Shown here in pieces: positions 1-10,013 of a stretch of 64,000 nucleotides of DNA. The notes beneath the pieces are model-generated. The model saw nothing but the letters and a program-made list of their open reading frames with translations, was not told where the DNA came from and did no database searches. Source of the DNA: Liopterus haemorrhoidalis (lineage: Eukaryota > Arthropoda > Insecta > Coleoptera > Dytiscidae); assembly GCA_963971575.1 (NCBI GenBank), contig OZ020624.1:31632356-31696355 (forward strand), given 5' to 3'. Each line of letters starts with the position of its first letter. Position 1 is the first letter of the stretch. Made by a program: the position numbers and the translations under genes.

Positions 1-311
1 TTTACTGACAGATCAAAATCCGGAACCAGGGTTGAGTGTGCATTCGTTGTTTTGAATCCACGCCAACAGTTTCAGTACCGTCTGCACTCCATAACGAGTG
101 TGTACACTGCTGAGCTGTACGCTATTTGCAAGGACCTGTGTTTTGTTTCGTCAGAGCAAAGTCGGTCAAGTGTTATCTTTACTGACTCGCTGAGCGCTCT
201 GCACAGTATCCAAGATCCAGATCCAGTGCATCCTCTTGTACTAAAGATCCGGTTGCTACTCCACAATCTGAATGCTCAGGATGTGAGGGTAGAACTGTTT
301 TGGATACCATG
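1..311 (+). pseudogene. LINE RNase H domain, 5'-truncated by the window edge
   Basis: This is the RNase H domain of a non-LTR retrotransposon (I/R1-like in layout, with RNase H after the reverse transcriptase); it would degrade RNA in RNA-DNA hybrids during retrotransposition. Reading from base 1 the frame begins FTDRSKSG (first catalytic Asp), then has YTAELYAI (catalytic Glu) and FTDSLSALHSI (second Asp), and runs to ELFWIP. In the family the next residues are a SHxGIxGNExAD block carrying the last Asp. Here that block is missing and the frame stops at once, so the copy is dead. A third copy at 15.5-15.77 kb retains part of the missing block (HVGIKANE), which confirms a deletion. The upstream part of the element lies outside the window. 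Confidence 0.85.
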
Positions 312-785
312 ATAGCGGCAGATGCAGCTGCAAAAGCCGCCTCTCACAGACATATGATTGATGTGAGTTTAATTTTTCCAGATGACGCAAAGAGTCATCT
401 GAAACATCTAGTTTTAGACATGTGGCAACATGAGTGGAGCCGCACACAGAACGTTAAGTTGCGACAGATTAAGGGAGACGTTAAACCATGGGGTTCTTCC
501 TGCAGGATTAACCGCAGGGAGGAAACCGCCATCACACGCCTCCATATAGGTCACTGTTGGTGGACCCATGGACACCTCCTTCGAGGTGAAGAGTCCCCTA
601 TTTGTGAGACGTGTAACACAGATTTGTCTGTGTTACACATTTTAACTGAATGTGTACAGTTCGAGGATGTCAGGGAGAGGTTATGTCTGTGCTATGGCCT
701 GTCAGTTGCTTTAGGTGACGATAGGGTACTCGTGAACAGGCTGATACTCTTCCTGAGAGAATCGAACTTATTGTTTTATGTGTGA
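300..785 (+). pseudogene. LINE ORF2 C-terminus with Cys-His knuckle
   Basis: This is the continuation of the same LINE polyprotein in a different frame, resuming after the deletion with IAADAAAKAAS and ending at a TGA. It carries the usual post-RNase H tail: an R-x-R-x-GHC-type stretch (ITRLHIGHCWWTHGHLL), then a knuckle spaced C-x2-C-x7-H-x4-C beginning CETCNTD, then a hydrophobic end (LFLRESNLLFYV). The knuckle is thought to bind nucleic acid in these elements. The same tail recurs at 51.1 kb with about 90% identity by eye, and on the minus strand at 15.5 kb. The apparent Met start near 300 is accidental; the piece belongs to the frame upstream. Confidence 0.85.
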
Positions 786-1087
786 AGTCTTGTACCTTAT
801 TTTAATGTGTTTCTAGTTACTGACTGTGATATTCGATGGTAATTTGCCCCTTTACAGCCTCTTACCATCACCATGAGTCTGTTCAAATTTTCGAACAGAC
901 TTTTTATAATATTTATGTGTGTTTGTCAGTGCAAGATTTCTTTTATTGAGTATGCGTATTTTAATGATTTTATCTATTTATTTATTGTCTAATATATTGA
1001 TTTTAATATATAGTCTAGTCATTTAAATGGGCTGCGTTAGGCGCAAATAGCCTTTATTGCTGTGCGCCAAAAATTTTAACTAACTAA
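786..1087 (+). repeat. LINE 3' untranslated region and tail
   Basis: This is non-coding sequence after the stop codon, matching 51.26-51.57 kb almost throughout. It includes a conserved stretch GGGCTGCGTTAGGCGCAAAT followed by a short hairpin-like GCGCAAA...GCGCC, and both copies end in AACTAACTAA. A shared end at that point marks the true 3' terminus of the element, with a TAAC-type simple tail rather than poly(A). Confidence 0.8.
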
Positions 1088-1258
1088 TTTAAATAAGATT
1101 GGACCTAATTGGAAGCCTTGAGGTACACCTGATGTTACTTCAATCAGACGAGATGTATAGTCGTTACATGTTACATATTGGGATCTATTTTGGATGTAGG
1201 ATTCAATCCAACGCAATAAGGATCCATGAATTCCAGCCTTAAATAGTGTATCGAGTTG
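1088..1258 (-). pseudogene. LINE reverse transcriptase fragment (domain 3-4)
   Basis: On the minus strand the frame reads AGIHGSLLRWIESYIQNRSQ, then TSGVPQGFQLGPILF. These are motifs just upstream of the catalytic YADD box in Jockey/CR1-type reverse transcriptases (SGVPQGS-x-LGPxLF). The YADD box itself is not present, because the fragment ends abruptly where the LINE tail at 1087 begins. The upstream side contains a short duplicated tract (GTGTCGAGTAGTGTATCGAG). It is from a different LINE than the one at 1-1087 and lies in the opposite orientation. Confidence 0.75.
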
Positions 1259-1913
1259 TGTCGAGTAGTGTATCGAGTTGTGGGTAAAAGTATTCATGTG
1301 ATACATGTTTAAAATATTTTCAATGTTATTTTAAAAATTTTAAAATATTTCACTTTGCAAAAAATAATTTCTATGTCATCGTATATATTTACTGATTTTT
1401 TAAGTGTATAGGTCACCCCAAAATAACAATATATTACGTCAGGTTTTCATAAAATCGATTCTTTTTGAATTAATTTCCTTATATGTCACTGGTTTTTAAC
1501 ATGAGAGGAATTTAAAAATATTTTATAAGCTCTTTGTCGTATTAAATTTTAATATTCGTTAGGAAACCGAAGATATTCACTGAAAAAGTTTTAAATTTGT
1601 TATTCTGAGTTATAAACTAAAAAAACTTTTTGTTAAAATCATTCATGAGGTACAAAAGTAAATAAAATATACATGTACAAAGTTCGGTACACACGAAGGT
1701 TGTCTCTTTTATTTCGGGATTGCGTTAAACTGGTGCTGCCATCTGTCAACTGACGCTTCTATAGTAAAGTTTGATATTTTTGACGGTATATCTACTAGAA
1801 CGTTTTGACGTACGAGCGCTATTTGTAGATAATACTTTATTTTTGTACCTTTCGGTTTAAATCTACATATTTACTATTAACTTTATATTTCATATAAAAA
1901 ACTATAATTATTG
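1259..1913. other. No gene recognised
   Basis: AT-rich DNA without a supported frame. Around 1690-1730 the sequence CGAAGGTTGTCTCTTTTATT resembles the mariner terminus seen at 53.34 kb and may be a stray end, but nothing flanks it. Confidence 0.4.
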
Positions 1914-2690
1914 CTAACTAGGATATCTTCGTTTCAAATTCTTTCTTCTCTCCAAGACCTCTTCCATCCATGTCCATCCTTGGCCTGAATCACACAGCAC
2001 ATCTTTTCTTGTCTCTTCTTTATATTTCATTTCTCCGCAATTCTTCAGTATGTGCTCTATGGTTTCTCTTTCCTCTCCACACAACCTGCACATTCTTTGT
2101 TCATCCTTTCTCCAGTATTCGTTTTCCCTTTCCTCATTGCCGCACCTAAATCTCGCTATTATTTTCTTCTTATCTCCGTTCATTTTTGTTTTTAGGTACT
2201 CTGGTATCTGTGTCGTCCAAGTCTTTACATATTTGCCGTTATATCTGGAATTTGTTAGGCTCTCGCTTCTTTCTTGCCCTTGGATATCCCTCATTCTATC
2301 TCTTATTTCCAGTGTCACATCTTGTCCTCCCAATATTTTTATAGATATCTCCCTTGTTGAGTAGCCGTTATATTCAAGTCTTTTTCTTCCTTTTACTTCC
2401 CGTTTGGATTCAATCTTTCTTTGCTCCAATTTTCTTTCTATTTCTGCCCAGCATTGGTTTAGCAATTTTTTTTTCTGGGTGTCTTAGCATCCTCTCTTCA
2501 AATTTAATTGCTCTTTTTGTAGCTTCTATCCTGATGTTGTCAACTTTTACTTCTTCTAATATTATATACTGCGGTGCACATTTGTCTAGACCCAATGTCC
2601 ACTTAATATATTTATTTAGTATTGGTATGTTTTTTCGAATTTGGCAATGGAAGTGAGATATTTTGTAAAAACATTTTTTTTGCACGTTTT
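1914..2690 (-). pseudogene. LINE ORF2 C-terminus, RCGNE/CxxC...H...C type
   Basis: Minus-strand remnant of a second LINE clade, one very common in ant and other insect genomes. It is read in two frames. The first (2685-2410) has YIKWTLGLDKCAPQYIILEE and KRAIKFEERM. The second (2465-1914) continues with GYSTREISIKILGG, then YNGKYVKTWTTQIPEYL, ARFRCGNEERENEYW and a zinc knuckle CRLCGEERETIEHILKNC (C-x2-C-x8-H-x4-C). A single frameshift near 2440 joins them. The end at 1914 (RKNLKRRYPS) is probably the native C-terminus. A related copy with the same knuckle lies at 28.9-29.8 kb on the other strand. The RT catalytic core is not in the window. Confidence 0.8.
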
Positions 2691-4199
2691 TCGAGGTTCC
2701 GAAGTTCTGTTACGGTCTATTCTAGCTGACAACACCGCTTAAAAAACTACTTAAACACTGACCTACCTTACGTACAAAAACTGAATCTATTCTCAAGGAT
2801 ACAGTATTGTGTATTTTTGCGAAACCAACTGACTAGAGTCCTGACAATCTACTTAAAGGTAGCAGTTCTTGCTACAGGAATATAAATTAACCTCTGAATT
2901 CTCTATTTCTGTCACAATTTTTAGGTTATGTCATTTTGACACATGGAAATAACCACATTTTATGCATTTTGGAGTATGAATACTTCATTATAACCTGGAA
3001 ATTACAGACGATTAGCATGTATTACGTATAATAAGGAACATACTTGCTACTTGTAAAAAAATATAATGTTTACATTCGTATTTTGCAAGCGCCGATAAAG
3101 CAGAATGTTGTCGCTTCTGATAACATTGGTGTTTCTATTACGAGAACTCTATTCCTTTCCCCTGGGGTTTTATTTTTCTTCCAGAATTTAGGGCAATAGA
3201 AGCGAGGTGATTGGCGCCGTATAAATTTTAGGCAGGACATAGGTATTGGTAATTACAGGACCACCCTGCATAGTCACATCTACCTCTAGACTGGGCTGGC
3301 AGCCTTCTACCTTGCCCTGGACAGCTGATAGCCGCTGGAGTCACTTCACAGTGGTTACGGAATTCATATTTTTCCCCATTTAGGTTTTTAGCGACTGATC
3401 AGAGAGCTGAGCGGACGCTGGCGCATGCCAACTATATAACGGTGGAGTCTGGCCGTAATATACGTTATAGTTCCACAAAAAGGCACTTCTAAAAAGTACC
3501 TTAAGACCTATTAATTGCACCGATTTGCAAAACATCTTCAAAACTTTCTTTCAAAAACTACTTATTTCCTATTAAGTAAATACAGTTTTGAATCAATTAA
3601 ATGATTTTCGTTGGTATGCTCGATTTCGTGGAAGGAGAGAGTCGATAGTTGACGATAAGCGGCCTCCGGATTTTGCTTTGTACAGCAATTAAAAATAAAT
3701 CTTGTACGTCTTTCTAACTCTCTTAAATTTGCTCTGATTTTAAAATTATTTTTTGTAGTCAATGTTACCGTCTATAATATTTCATTCTTTAATGAAATCT
3801 TTTTCTATCGTTGGCAATTTGCAAAGATAAATAAAAAAAAGCAAGTTAATTTCAGTGTAAAATTTCCTTTAGGTGAAATTAAATCATAACTTATAAATGA
3901 CAGATTCTCTCGCGTTCACTATTTCACAGAAAATAAAACAAAAATTGTGGTAATCTCACTGAAATTGATTTTACGTTGGTTTTATTTTCTACTCTCAAAG
4001 GAACGATTGATGTTAGTTTGCAAAAGGTAGTGATGACCAGAAATTGCGGGGAGTTATTCGTGCAGACCGAAAACGAACAGGAGTTTACCGACATCACATC
4101 AAATTTACCCACAAAAAATAAATAGAAAATTTAGTTCATCTATTAAGTAAATTTTGTAAATCTAATAAATGTTCTAGCAGTACACCCAGACTAACTATG
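2691..4199. other. No gene recognised; GC-richer block near 3.15-3.48 kb
   Basis: No supported coding frame. The segment 3150-3480 is noticeably richer in G+C than its surroundings and ends with a TATATAACGG stretch that looks like a core promoter or the edge of an old element. There is no ORF downstream to support a promoter call. A 66-codon minus-strand frame at 3562-3762 has ordinary amino-acid composition but no family that I recognise. Confidence 0.3.
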
Positions 4200-4202
4200 A
4201 AT

Positions 4203-4520
4203 ATATTAGGTCGTCAAGGATGAAATTTGTAGTTAATAATATTGCCAACTTTAACAGCTTATTATTTGACATTGGCTTTATAAGTATTTTACCGTTTCTT
4301 CCTTGTTTTGTCATTACTTCCGTATCCTTGGGCATTAGTGGGACCAGCATACTAATATTACATGAACATTTGGCCAACAAAAAGTTTGGTTTGCATTGGA
4401 TTCCATATAATTTGACATCTGAGTGGAAAATGCCTCAATTGAAATGGAAAAAGTGCTTCGAAAATTGGTTCAAACACATGCAAAAGTGTATTGATCTTCA
4501 TGGAGATCGTCTTTGTATAT
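4203..4520 (+). mobile_element. Chimeric mariner relic (group B end joined to group A interior)
   Basis: The left part (about 4203-4300) is the terminus of the Hsmar1-like group B: TTAGGTCGTCAAGGATGAAA, then a stretch matching the group B end at 19.56-19.63 kb in reverse complement. From about 4310 the sequence switches to group A transposase: SLGISGTSILILHEHLANKK, HWIPYNLT, then directly WKKCFENWFKHMQKCIDLHG. The first half is the second helix-turn-helix and linker of mariner transposase; the second half is its extreme C-terminus. The whole catalytic D-D-D region between them is deleted. The copy is non-autonomous and non-coding. Confidence 0.7.
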
Positions 4521-4965
4521 GTCTCATTTTATAACCCTCCCCCCTCATGAAACTATTTTTGCGTCACTGAATAGAACTTGTTAATTTTTTTAAAAACAAA
4601 AACAATTTTTTTATATAATTTAAAAAAAGACTATTAAAAATGAGGAATTGGAAAAGACTTTTTGATCTTTAATATATTTCATCTCCTGTTATATAAACAT
4701 TTACCTACACTCATACATACATATTTTATATATATTTAATTTATATAATTTTCTTTACTTCTCATTTTCTTATCTTCTTCATTTTCTATTATATCTAAAA
4801 ATTACACTTAAAATCAAATGTCCATTTTTATCTTCATAAAAACTAAGTTATTACTTATAAACACCATCATTTGGTAGTTACTATGATAGGAATTTTTATA
4901 GTAACATGTTACTAAATATTGTAGTAACTTTTATCTTACGGAATACGAAATACCCCAAAGTTACT
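4521..4965. other. No gene recognised
   Basis: Strongly AT-rich intergenic sequence with homopolymer runs; no frame or repeat match that I can support. Confidence 0.4.
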
Positions 4966-6243
4966 ATGATAGTAACTGACCTTGCTCATAGTGACAAATT
5001 TATGATAGTTACTATGGTGATAGTAACTGAGTTACAGAATTGGTCTGTATATGTCAAAAAAAAAAAAAAAATCAAGTCGAAAATTTTTAAATTTTTTTTT
5101 TTTTTTTTGCCTTTATTTTGGTCAAAATATTTTTTTAGACTAATTTTAGGATGAAGATAATGAAAAAAATATTTAAAAAATTCCGCTTGTTATAGTTCAG
5201 AAGTTGTGCCCAGTCTGATTATATTTTTTGCCTGTAACTCATTAAATTTTGCCCAAATCTCAAAACTGACCGAATTTTCGGAATCTACGGCCCAAAATAC
5301 ATATTACTACCAATTTTCATCCAAATCCAAGACAATTTTTTTTTGGTCTAAAAATCGCGATTTTTTTAAGGTATACCCCTTACGATTTTTTCATTTTTTG
5401 GCCATTTTCAAATGTTTTGTTTGACACTCTGGTAAAAAAAGTACAGTTACCCAACTAAGGCCCCAATTTTTTTCTAGATTAAGAAAGGTACGAGGATTTC
5501 AAAAATTTAAACCGTAAGTCTATAGCTATAACAGTTTTCAAAATATGAATTTTGAAAATTTGAAAAAAAAAACGAAAATTTCAAAATTTGACAAAAAATT
5601 TTTTTGTTCGGTATTTGTTTCATATGTGCACTATGATCAATTAGGACCTTAGGATTCCAAAAATTCCAACCGCAGGTCTAAATCTTTTATAGATTTTCAT
5701 ATATGGTTGATTTTCTCAATTTTTTGCCATTTTCAAAGGTTTAGTTTGACACACTGATAAAAAAATTGCAGCACGACAATTAATGCTTCAATTTTTTTTT
5801 AGATTAGAAAAGGTACGAGGATTTCAAAAATTCAAACCGCAAGTCCCTACCTTTAATCGTTTTTAAGATACAATTTTTTGAAGTTTTGAAAAAATTCAAA
5901 ATTTTCATATATGGTTGATTTTCTCAATTTTTTGCCATTTTCAAAGGTTTTGTTTGACACACTGATAAAAAATTTACAGCACGACAATTAATGCCTCAAT
6001 TTTTTTTTAGATTAGAAAAAGTATGAGGATTTCAAAAATTCAAACCGCAAGTCCCTATCTTTAATCGTTTTTAAGATACGATTTTTTGAACTTTTGAAAA
6101 AAATTCGAAAAATTCAAAATTTTACAATTTTTTTTTTTGTCAGGATTTGTTTGAAAATAATAGTAAATGATAGTAACTGACCTTGCTCATAGTGTCAAAT
6201 TAGATACTATGATCATAGTAACTGACTTACAGAATTGGTCTGA
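4966..6243. repeat. Dispersed repeat block between two direct repeats
   Basis: Bases 4967-5046 and 6167-6243 are diverged direct copies of one sequence (GATAGTAACTGACCTTGCTC ... ACAGAATTGGTCTG). Between them lies the inverted version of the repeat family seen at 47.3, 50.4 and 53.5 kb, with motifs such as AACCGCAAGTC (reverse of GACTTGCGGTT). Two tandem units with about 207-base spacing occur from 5700 (TTTGACACACTGATAAAA at 5746 and 5953). No protein is encoded. The terminal direct repeats could be the footprint of a duplication or of a recombination between flanking copies. Confidence 0.6.
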
Positions 6244-6916
6244 TAGCCTCCAATTTTGTTAATTTAGATTTGAAACATAAAATATAAAGCAGGCTTTTGG
6301 CGTCCCATTTTGGCAGTTAAGCCTCACCCTGGACACACAGTATTGGTTAACAGTTTCCATCAATATTATTTAAAAATATACTTTAGCGATTTAGTTTTGT
6401 AGAAGAGCAAATAGAGATTTTTGTTGGAAGTTTATTACAAATATTGAACTTAACATTCTATCAAATTTACTGTCGGAAATTCAACACAAACATGAGAGTG
6501 AAGTGCGTTAGTAGAATTCATCATTTGCAGTAGAATCGAGTATTAAAGTCGGAAACCGGTGGGAGATTACTTTAAAATTTCACGTCCGCAAAACACAAAA
6601 ATAAAATCTTGTCCGTACTTTGTACTAACGGTAGAATTTAATCAACATTAAAACCAACGTTACCTCATTTTAAATAAGAGAAGAACGGTTCTAATTGACT
6701 TTTAATTTATTAAATGCTACCTGAAGTAACCATAGAAAAGAGTACTCAGAGAGACAATTTAAACTGATATTCCAGTTCAAGTTTTACCAACGAGGCATTT
6801 TTCAGGCCAAACGGCAACCACAAGTGTATTAATTATATAAAGATTCATCTCGATGCAAGAGGAAAGAAATATACACAGGATTTTCATTTAAAAGAGTTCC
6901 AAAATTCACCCTGAAC
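6244..6916. other. No gene recognised
   Basis: Mixed AT-rich sequence with no frame or repeat match that I can support. Confidence 0.35.
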
Positions 6917-7071
6917 ACGAGGGTTATCATATATGTTTTTATAAACAACCACTAGATGGCAATATTGAAATGAGTCATTACTTTATTAGTAAAATTTTAC
7001 ATTTGTTATTGTGAAATCAGTGGCAGCTTATAAATTTACCAATAGTTTGACATTGAGCGTTTAAAAGTTTG

Positions 7072-7309
7072 TTTATTTTTATTTATTTATTTTACATCGA
7101 CCTATTTCTGCAACGAGGCTAATCGCCGATGCCAGGGGGCGAACTCCTTCACCTGGATGAGGGGTGAATGATTGTGAAATGAGAGTAATGTAAACATATT
7201 ATTCTCGCCCGAATAATATCATCAACGGAGAATCGAACTACCGACCGGACTGTATTACCAGTTCAAAAGGCGCGATTTAGTGCGCTCGGCCAATCCTTTT
7301 TGACGAAAT
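7072..7309 (-). mobile_element. tRNA-derived SINE, copy 1
   Basis: Read on the minus strand it has a tRNA-like head: box A TGGCCGAGCGC near 7290 and box B GGTAGTTCGATTC near 7220, typical of an internal RNA polymerase III promoter of Ser/Leu-tRNA type. The body contains CTCATCCAGGTGAAGGAG and GCATCGGCGATTAGCCTCGT. The tail is an AAATAAATAAA-type tract. The same element lies at 37.26-37.53 kb. It sits in the leader of the group A mariner, flanked by AAGTTTG at 7065-7071 and 7310-7316, a likely target-site duplication. It encodes no protein and would rely on a partner LINE. Confidence 0.8.
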
Positions 7310-7775
7310 AAGTTTGTGAAAAAATGGATATTACTCGTGAAGGTTTTCGTTGGATTTTTTACGATTTTAGTATAGTCCTAACTCAACAATAATGCATAGA
7401 TTCGCTTCGTTCAACTTTTGTTAATGAAGCACCATCAGAAAAGATTGTTTACAATTTGCAGAATTTTGTTATGGCTGTGCAGCCGTCAGTGATGAATTTC
7501 GTGAAGGTCAACCAAAATCGGTTGTTCAAAAAAACATCGATGCTGTGGTCAAAATGATTGAAGAAGATCGGCATGTGACTTACCGTGAGATAGAGGCATC
7601 CTTTGGAATATCGCAGACTGAAATACATTCGATTTTGCATGAAAAAGCTGTGAAAAAGATATGTTCCAGATGGATTCCGCATAATTTGGCCCAAGCTCAA
7701 AAAAAGGCTCGTGTTGATTGGTGTAAGGGAATGCTAAATTCAACCTAGGCACTGCAAAATCCGTATACATCATTA

Positions 7776-8060
7776 CAGGTGACTCGGATTTATTCATATG
7801 AACCGAAAACTAAGCAACAATCCACTGTTTGGGTCTTCCAAGATGAACCGAAACCCACACAAGTCGTTCGTTCACGAAGCACTTCCAAGAAATCGCTTGT
7901 TTCTTCTATACAGCATCGTTACAGGTGGCGAAACTTAAATCCAAGTTTCGCCACTCGGATTTATTCATATGAACCGGAAACTAAGTAACAATCCACTGTT
8001 TGGGTCTTCCAAAACCCACAAAATTTGCTCATTCCAAGAAAATGATCGCTTGTTTCTTCG
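7776..8060 (+). repeat. Tandem duplication with templated inversion inside mariner
   Basis: A segment of transposase (about 130 bases, from the first catalytic Asp region to CGCTTGTTTCTTC) occurs twice, at about 7776-7905 and 7916-8060. At the start of the second unit is a perfect 12-base-pair hairpin, GTGGCGAAACTT / AAGTTTCGCCAC, at 7925-7954 with a six-base loop. The inserted bases are the reverse complement of the normal transposase sequence at this point (GGCGAAACTTGGATTT). This is the signature of template switching during repair or gap filling. Confidence 0.75.
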
Positions 8061-8298
8061 GTTGTACTGGACATGTAGCAACCATTCCTTTAGAGGATCG
8101 AAGAACAGTAAATGCTGAATGGTATACAATTTGTTTGCCAGACGTCATTGACAAAATCAGGAAAAACAACCAAAAACGTCGCATAATTCTTCATCATGAC
8201 AATTTAAGCTTCCGCAGATCAAACAATTGATTATTTGAAGGAGAAAAATATCAAATTAATGTCTCATTGCCCGTATTAACCTGATTTAGCCCCTAACG

Positions 8299-8447
8299 CA
8301 GTGGCGGTCGGTGAAGCATGTTTGGGAGGGCAATTGGTATGATCGGACAAGTTCGTACTATATCGCCCAACAGTAGTATAGCAACGACAAAGCACGAGCC
8401 TGTCCGATCATGCTGATTGCCCTCCCAAACATGCTTCACCGCCGCTG
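8299..8447. mobile_element. hAT-type MITE with perfect 8-base target duplication
   Basis: A 149-base element with near-perfect inverted ends: CAGTGGCGGTCGGTGAAGCA on the left, and CAGCGGCGGTGAAGCATG as the reverse complement of the right, continuing for more than 50 bases. It is flanked on both sides by CCCTAACG (8291-8298 and 8448-8455). An 8-base duplication and CAGTGGCG-type ends are the hallmarks of hAT elements. There is no coding capacity. It interrupts the codon of the third catalytic Asp (PN-D-FF) of the group A mariner, so it inserted after that mariner. Confidence 0.9.
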
Positions 8448-8502
8448 CCCTAACGACTTTTTTCCTCCCATGTCAAACAAAAAATGCGTGGATGAACTGC
8501 TT

Positions 8503-8740
8503 CCTCATTCATCCTATTCTCCAGATTTGCCTCCTTGCGACTTTATCTCTTTCGAAATATGAAGAAATGGCTCGTTGGGAAAAGAAGATCGTTATTGAAA
8601 CATACGTTTATTTTACAAAATGCGAGATTTCGTACTTTTTAGAAGGCTTAAAAAAGAATAGGAATATTGTTAAGCAAAATGTATCGAACTTAACAGACTA
8701 TGTTGAAAAATATCTATATTTTATTATAAAAATATATCAT
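8503..8740 (+). pseudogene. Mariner group H C-terminus fused to group A
   Basis: In the same frame as the upstream mariner the sequence reads HSSYSPDLPPCDFISFEI and then a stop. In neighbouring frames it continues as KKWLVGKRRSLLKHTF, FLEGLKK and DYVEKYLYFIIKIYHF. These match the catalytic tail of a different mariner group, whose third catalytic motif is YSPDLAPCDF and whose end is CIELKGDYVEK. The fusion places two third-Asp motifs in tandem (YxPDLAPND from group A, YSPDLPPCD here). It is not functional: there are at least two frameshifts and one stop. Confidence 0.7.
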
Positions 8741-9639
8741 TTCTAAGTCGAAGTCGAAGTTTCAATTGACTTATCTTCGCAGGAGAGACATTTGAGTATT
8801 TTACGATCAAACTTATTGAAACTGTTATTTTATCTGACTTTATGGCAACATAATTTGAAAGCAGTTAAAATATACAGCTCATTAAGATTTGAAGAAGTTT
8901 TCTAAAAGTTTTGAAATTTTGAAAAATCAGTTAATCAGAAGCACAAATAAACGTAGAAACCGGTATTCTTTGACTATTAAATTAGACGTTAAATTGAAGT
9001 AAAACTGTGAATTTCATGAATAGCGCACTCTAACATGATTTCGAGTCCGGGTTTTCTCAGTGAATAATCTAATAAATGCCGTAGTAGAAGCGGCTGCGTT
9101 AGATTTGAAATCACATGTGAAATTCGCACTATATCAACTAAGATTTAGATTAGCTTTATTCGAACATGAACAGATTAAATTAACATGTTACACTCAACCC
9201 GAATTTCTCTCTCTCTCTCTCTATCTCAATATACTAAATTTATAACTAAATACGAAATACTCGAATAATATTGATACAAATAAGGATCTACCAAAAAATA
9301 CAGTAGCCTTGAAACGGATTTTGAACATTGTCCGAAAGTTCTTGAAATCTATGGAACGTTTTAAGTTCCGCAATATAAGACAAGTGACCTATGACCAAGA
9401 AAAGAGTATCAGACACTGTCTGTTTGACACTGTAGACACTGTCAGAAGTTGTCTGTTTAGTGACAAATGAAGGAATCATCAATCAACATATTTATATATT
9501 TCTTTGTCACTCCTAACTAAAAAGAAATACCAACCAACATCAAGGTTAATCTCTTCAAAAAAAGTGACAGTACCCATTTTGAGATACGCCTCAGTATCCT
9601 TTACCAACACAGAGATGCACAGGTCCAAAATAAGAAGAT
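8741..9639. other. No gene recognised; short (CT)n tract
   Basis: Non-coding. A short CT microsatellite lies at 9208-9222 and a near-duplicated GACACTGT motif at 9410-9450. Nothing else is supportable. Confidence 0.35.
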
Positions 9640-10013
9640 CTGAAATGAGATGAAGAAAAATTTAAGGTAAAACAAAATTGAACAGAATAAGAAATGGAGT
9701 ATTTAGAAAAAACTAGGCACGAAGCTAATGGTCATCATAATAGAAGAACAGCTAAGATGACATGGGACATATATACAGAATGTGTGAAGACAAAATAATA
9801 AAGAGTTTTTGAAGCAAGAAAAGTGAAGAAAGTTAGACCAGGTAGACTGAAAACAAGAAGCAAAAGAAGCTGCAATGAAGAGAGGCGTAAAGTGAATGGA
9901 CAAAAAAATAAACAAAGGACAGAACACGATGGAAAGAAGTATGGAGGAGAACTCGACTAAAGACTAACACCGCAAGGCCATACCTTTGCGGACCTAATGA
10001 TATATAAATATGA
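9640..10013 (+). pseudogene. LINE ORF2 3' end fragment
   Basis: Broken reading frames resemble the C-terminal end of an RTE-like LINE: RTAKMTWDIYTECVKTK, then EAAMKRGVKWMD, then DRTRWKEVWRRTRLKTNTAR followed by PYLCGPNDI and a stop near 10008. The layout of an Arg-rich R-x-R-x-W segment, an AMxRG segment and DRTRW is characteristic of these ORF2 ends, though several frameshifts separate the pieces. A hairpin CCGCAAGG...CCTTTGCGG at 9970-9991 overlaps the last codons; a similar GCCGCAAGGC occurs just before the 3' end of the LINE at 29.75 kb. No catalytic domain is present. Confidence 0.5.

Larger units (their letters stand above)
6917..8502 (+). mobile_element. Mariner group A, long decayed copy
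   Basis: Tc1/mariner element of a group widespread in insects. It starts with a terminus (ACGAGGGTTATC) and leader shared with 27.8 kb and 51.6-51.75 kb. The transposase frame begins near 7324 (MDITREGFRW), then shows helix-turn-helix pieces (TYREIEASFGISQTEIHSIL), the linker CSRWIPHNLAQAQKKARVDW, the first catalytic Asp region (VTGDSDLFI in the broken copy), GCTGHVATIPLEDRRTVN, the second Asp in IILHHDN, and the third Asp in PDLAPN-D. It is broken by frameshifts, a SINE in its leader (7072-7309), an internal duplication with a palindrome (7776-8060) and a MITE (8299-8447). After 8500 it is fused to the tail of another mariner group. Codons do not support function. Confidence 0.85.

Noticed and set aside
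3150..3480. A promoter for a host gene (TATATAACGG, GC-rich block)
   Set aside because: No coding frame, splice-like structure or conserved protein follows within reach; the base composition alone is insufficient.
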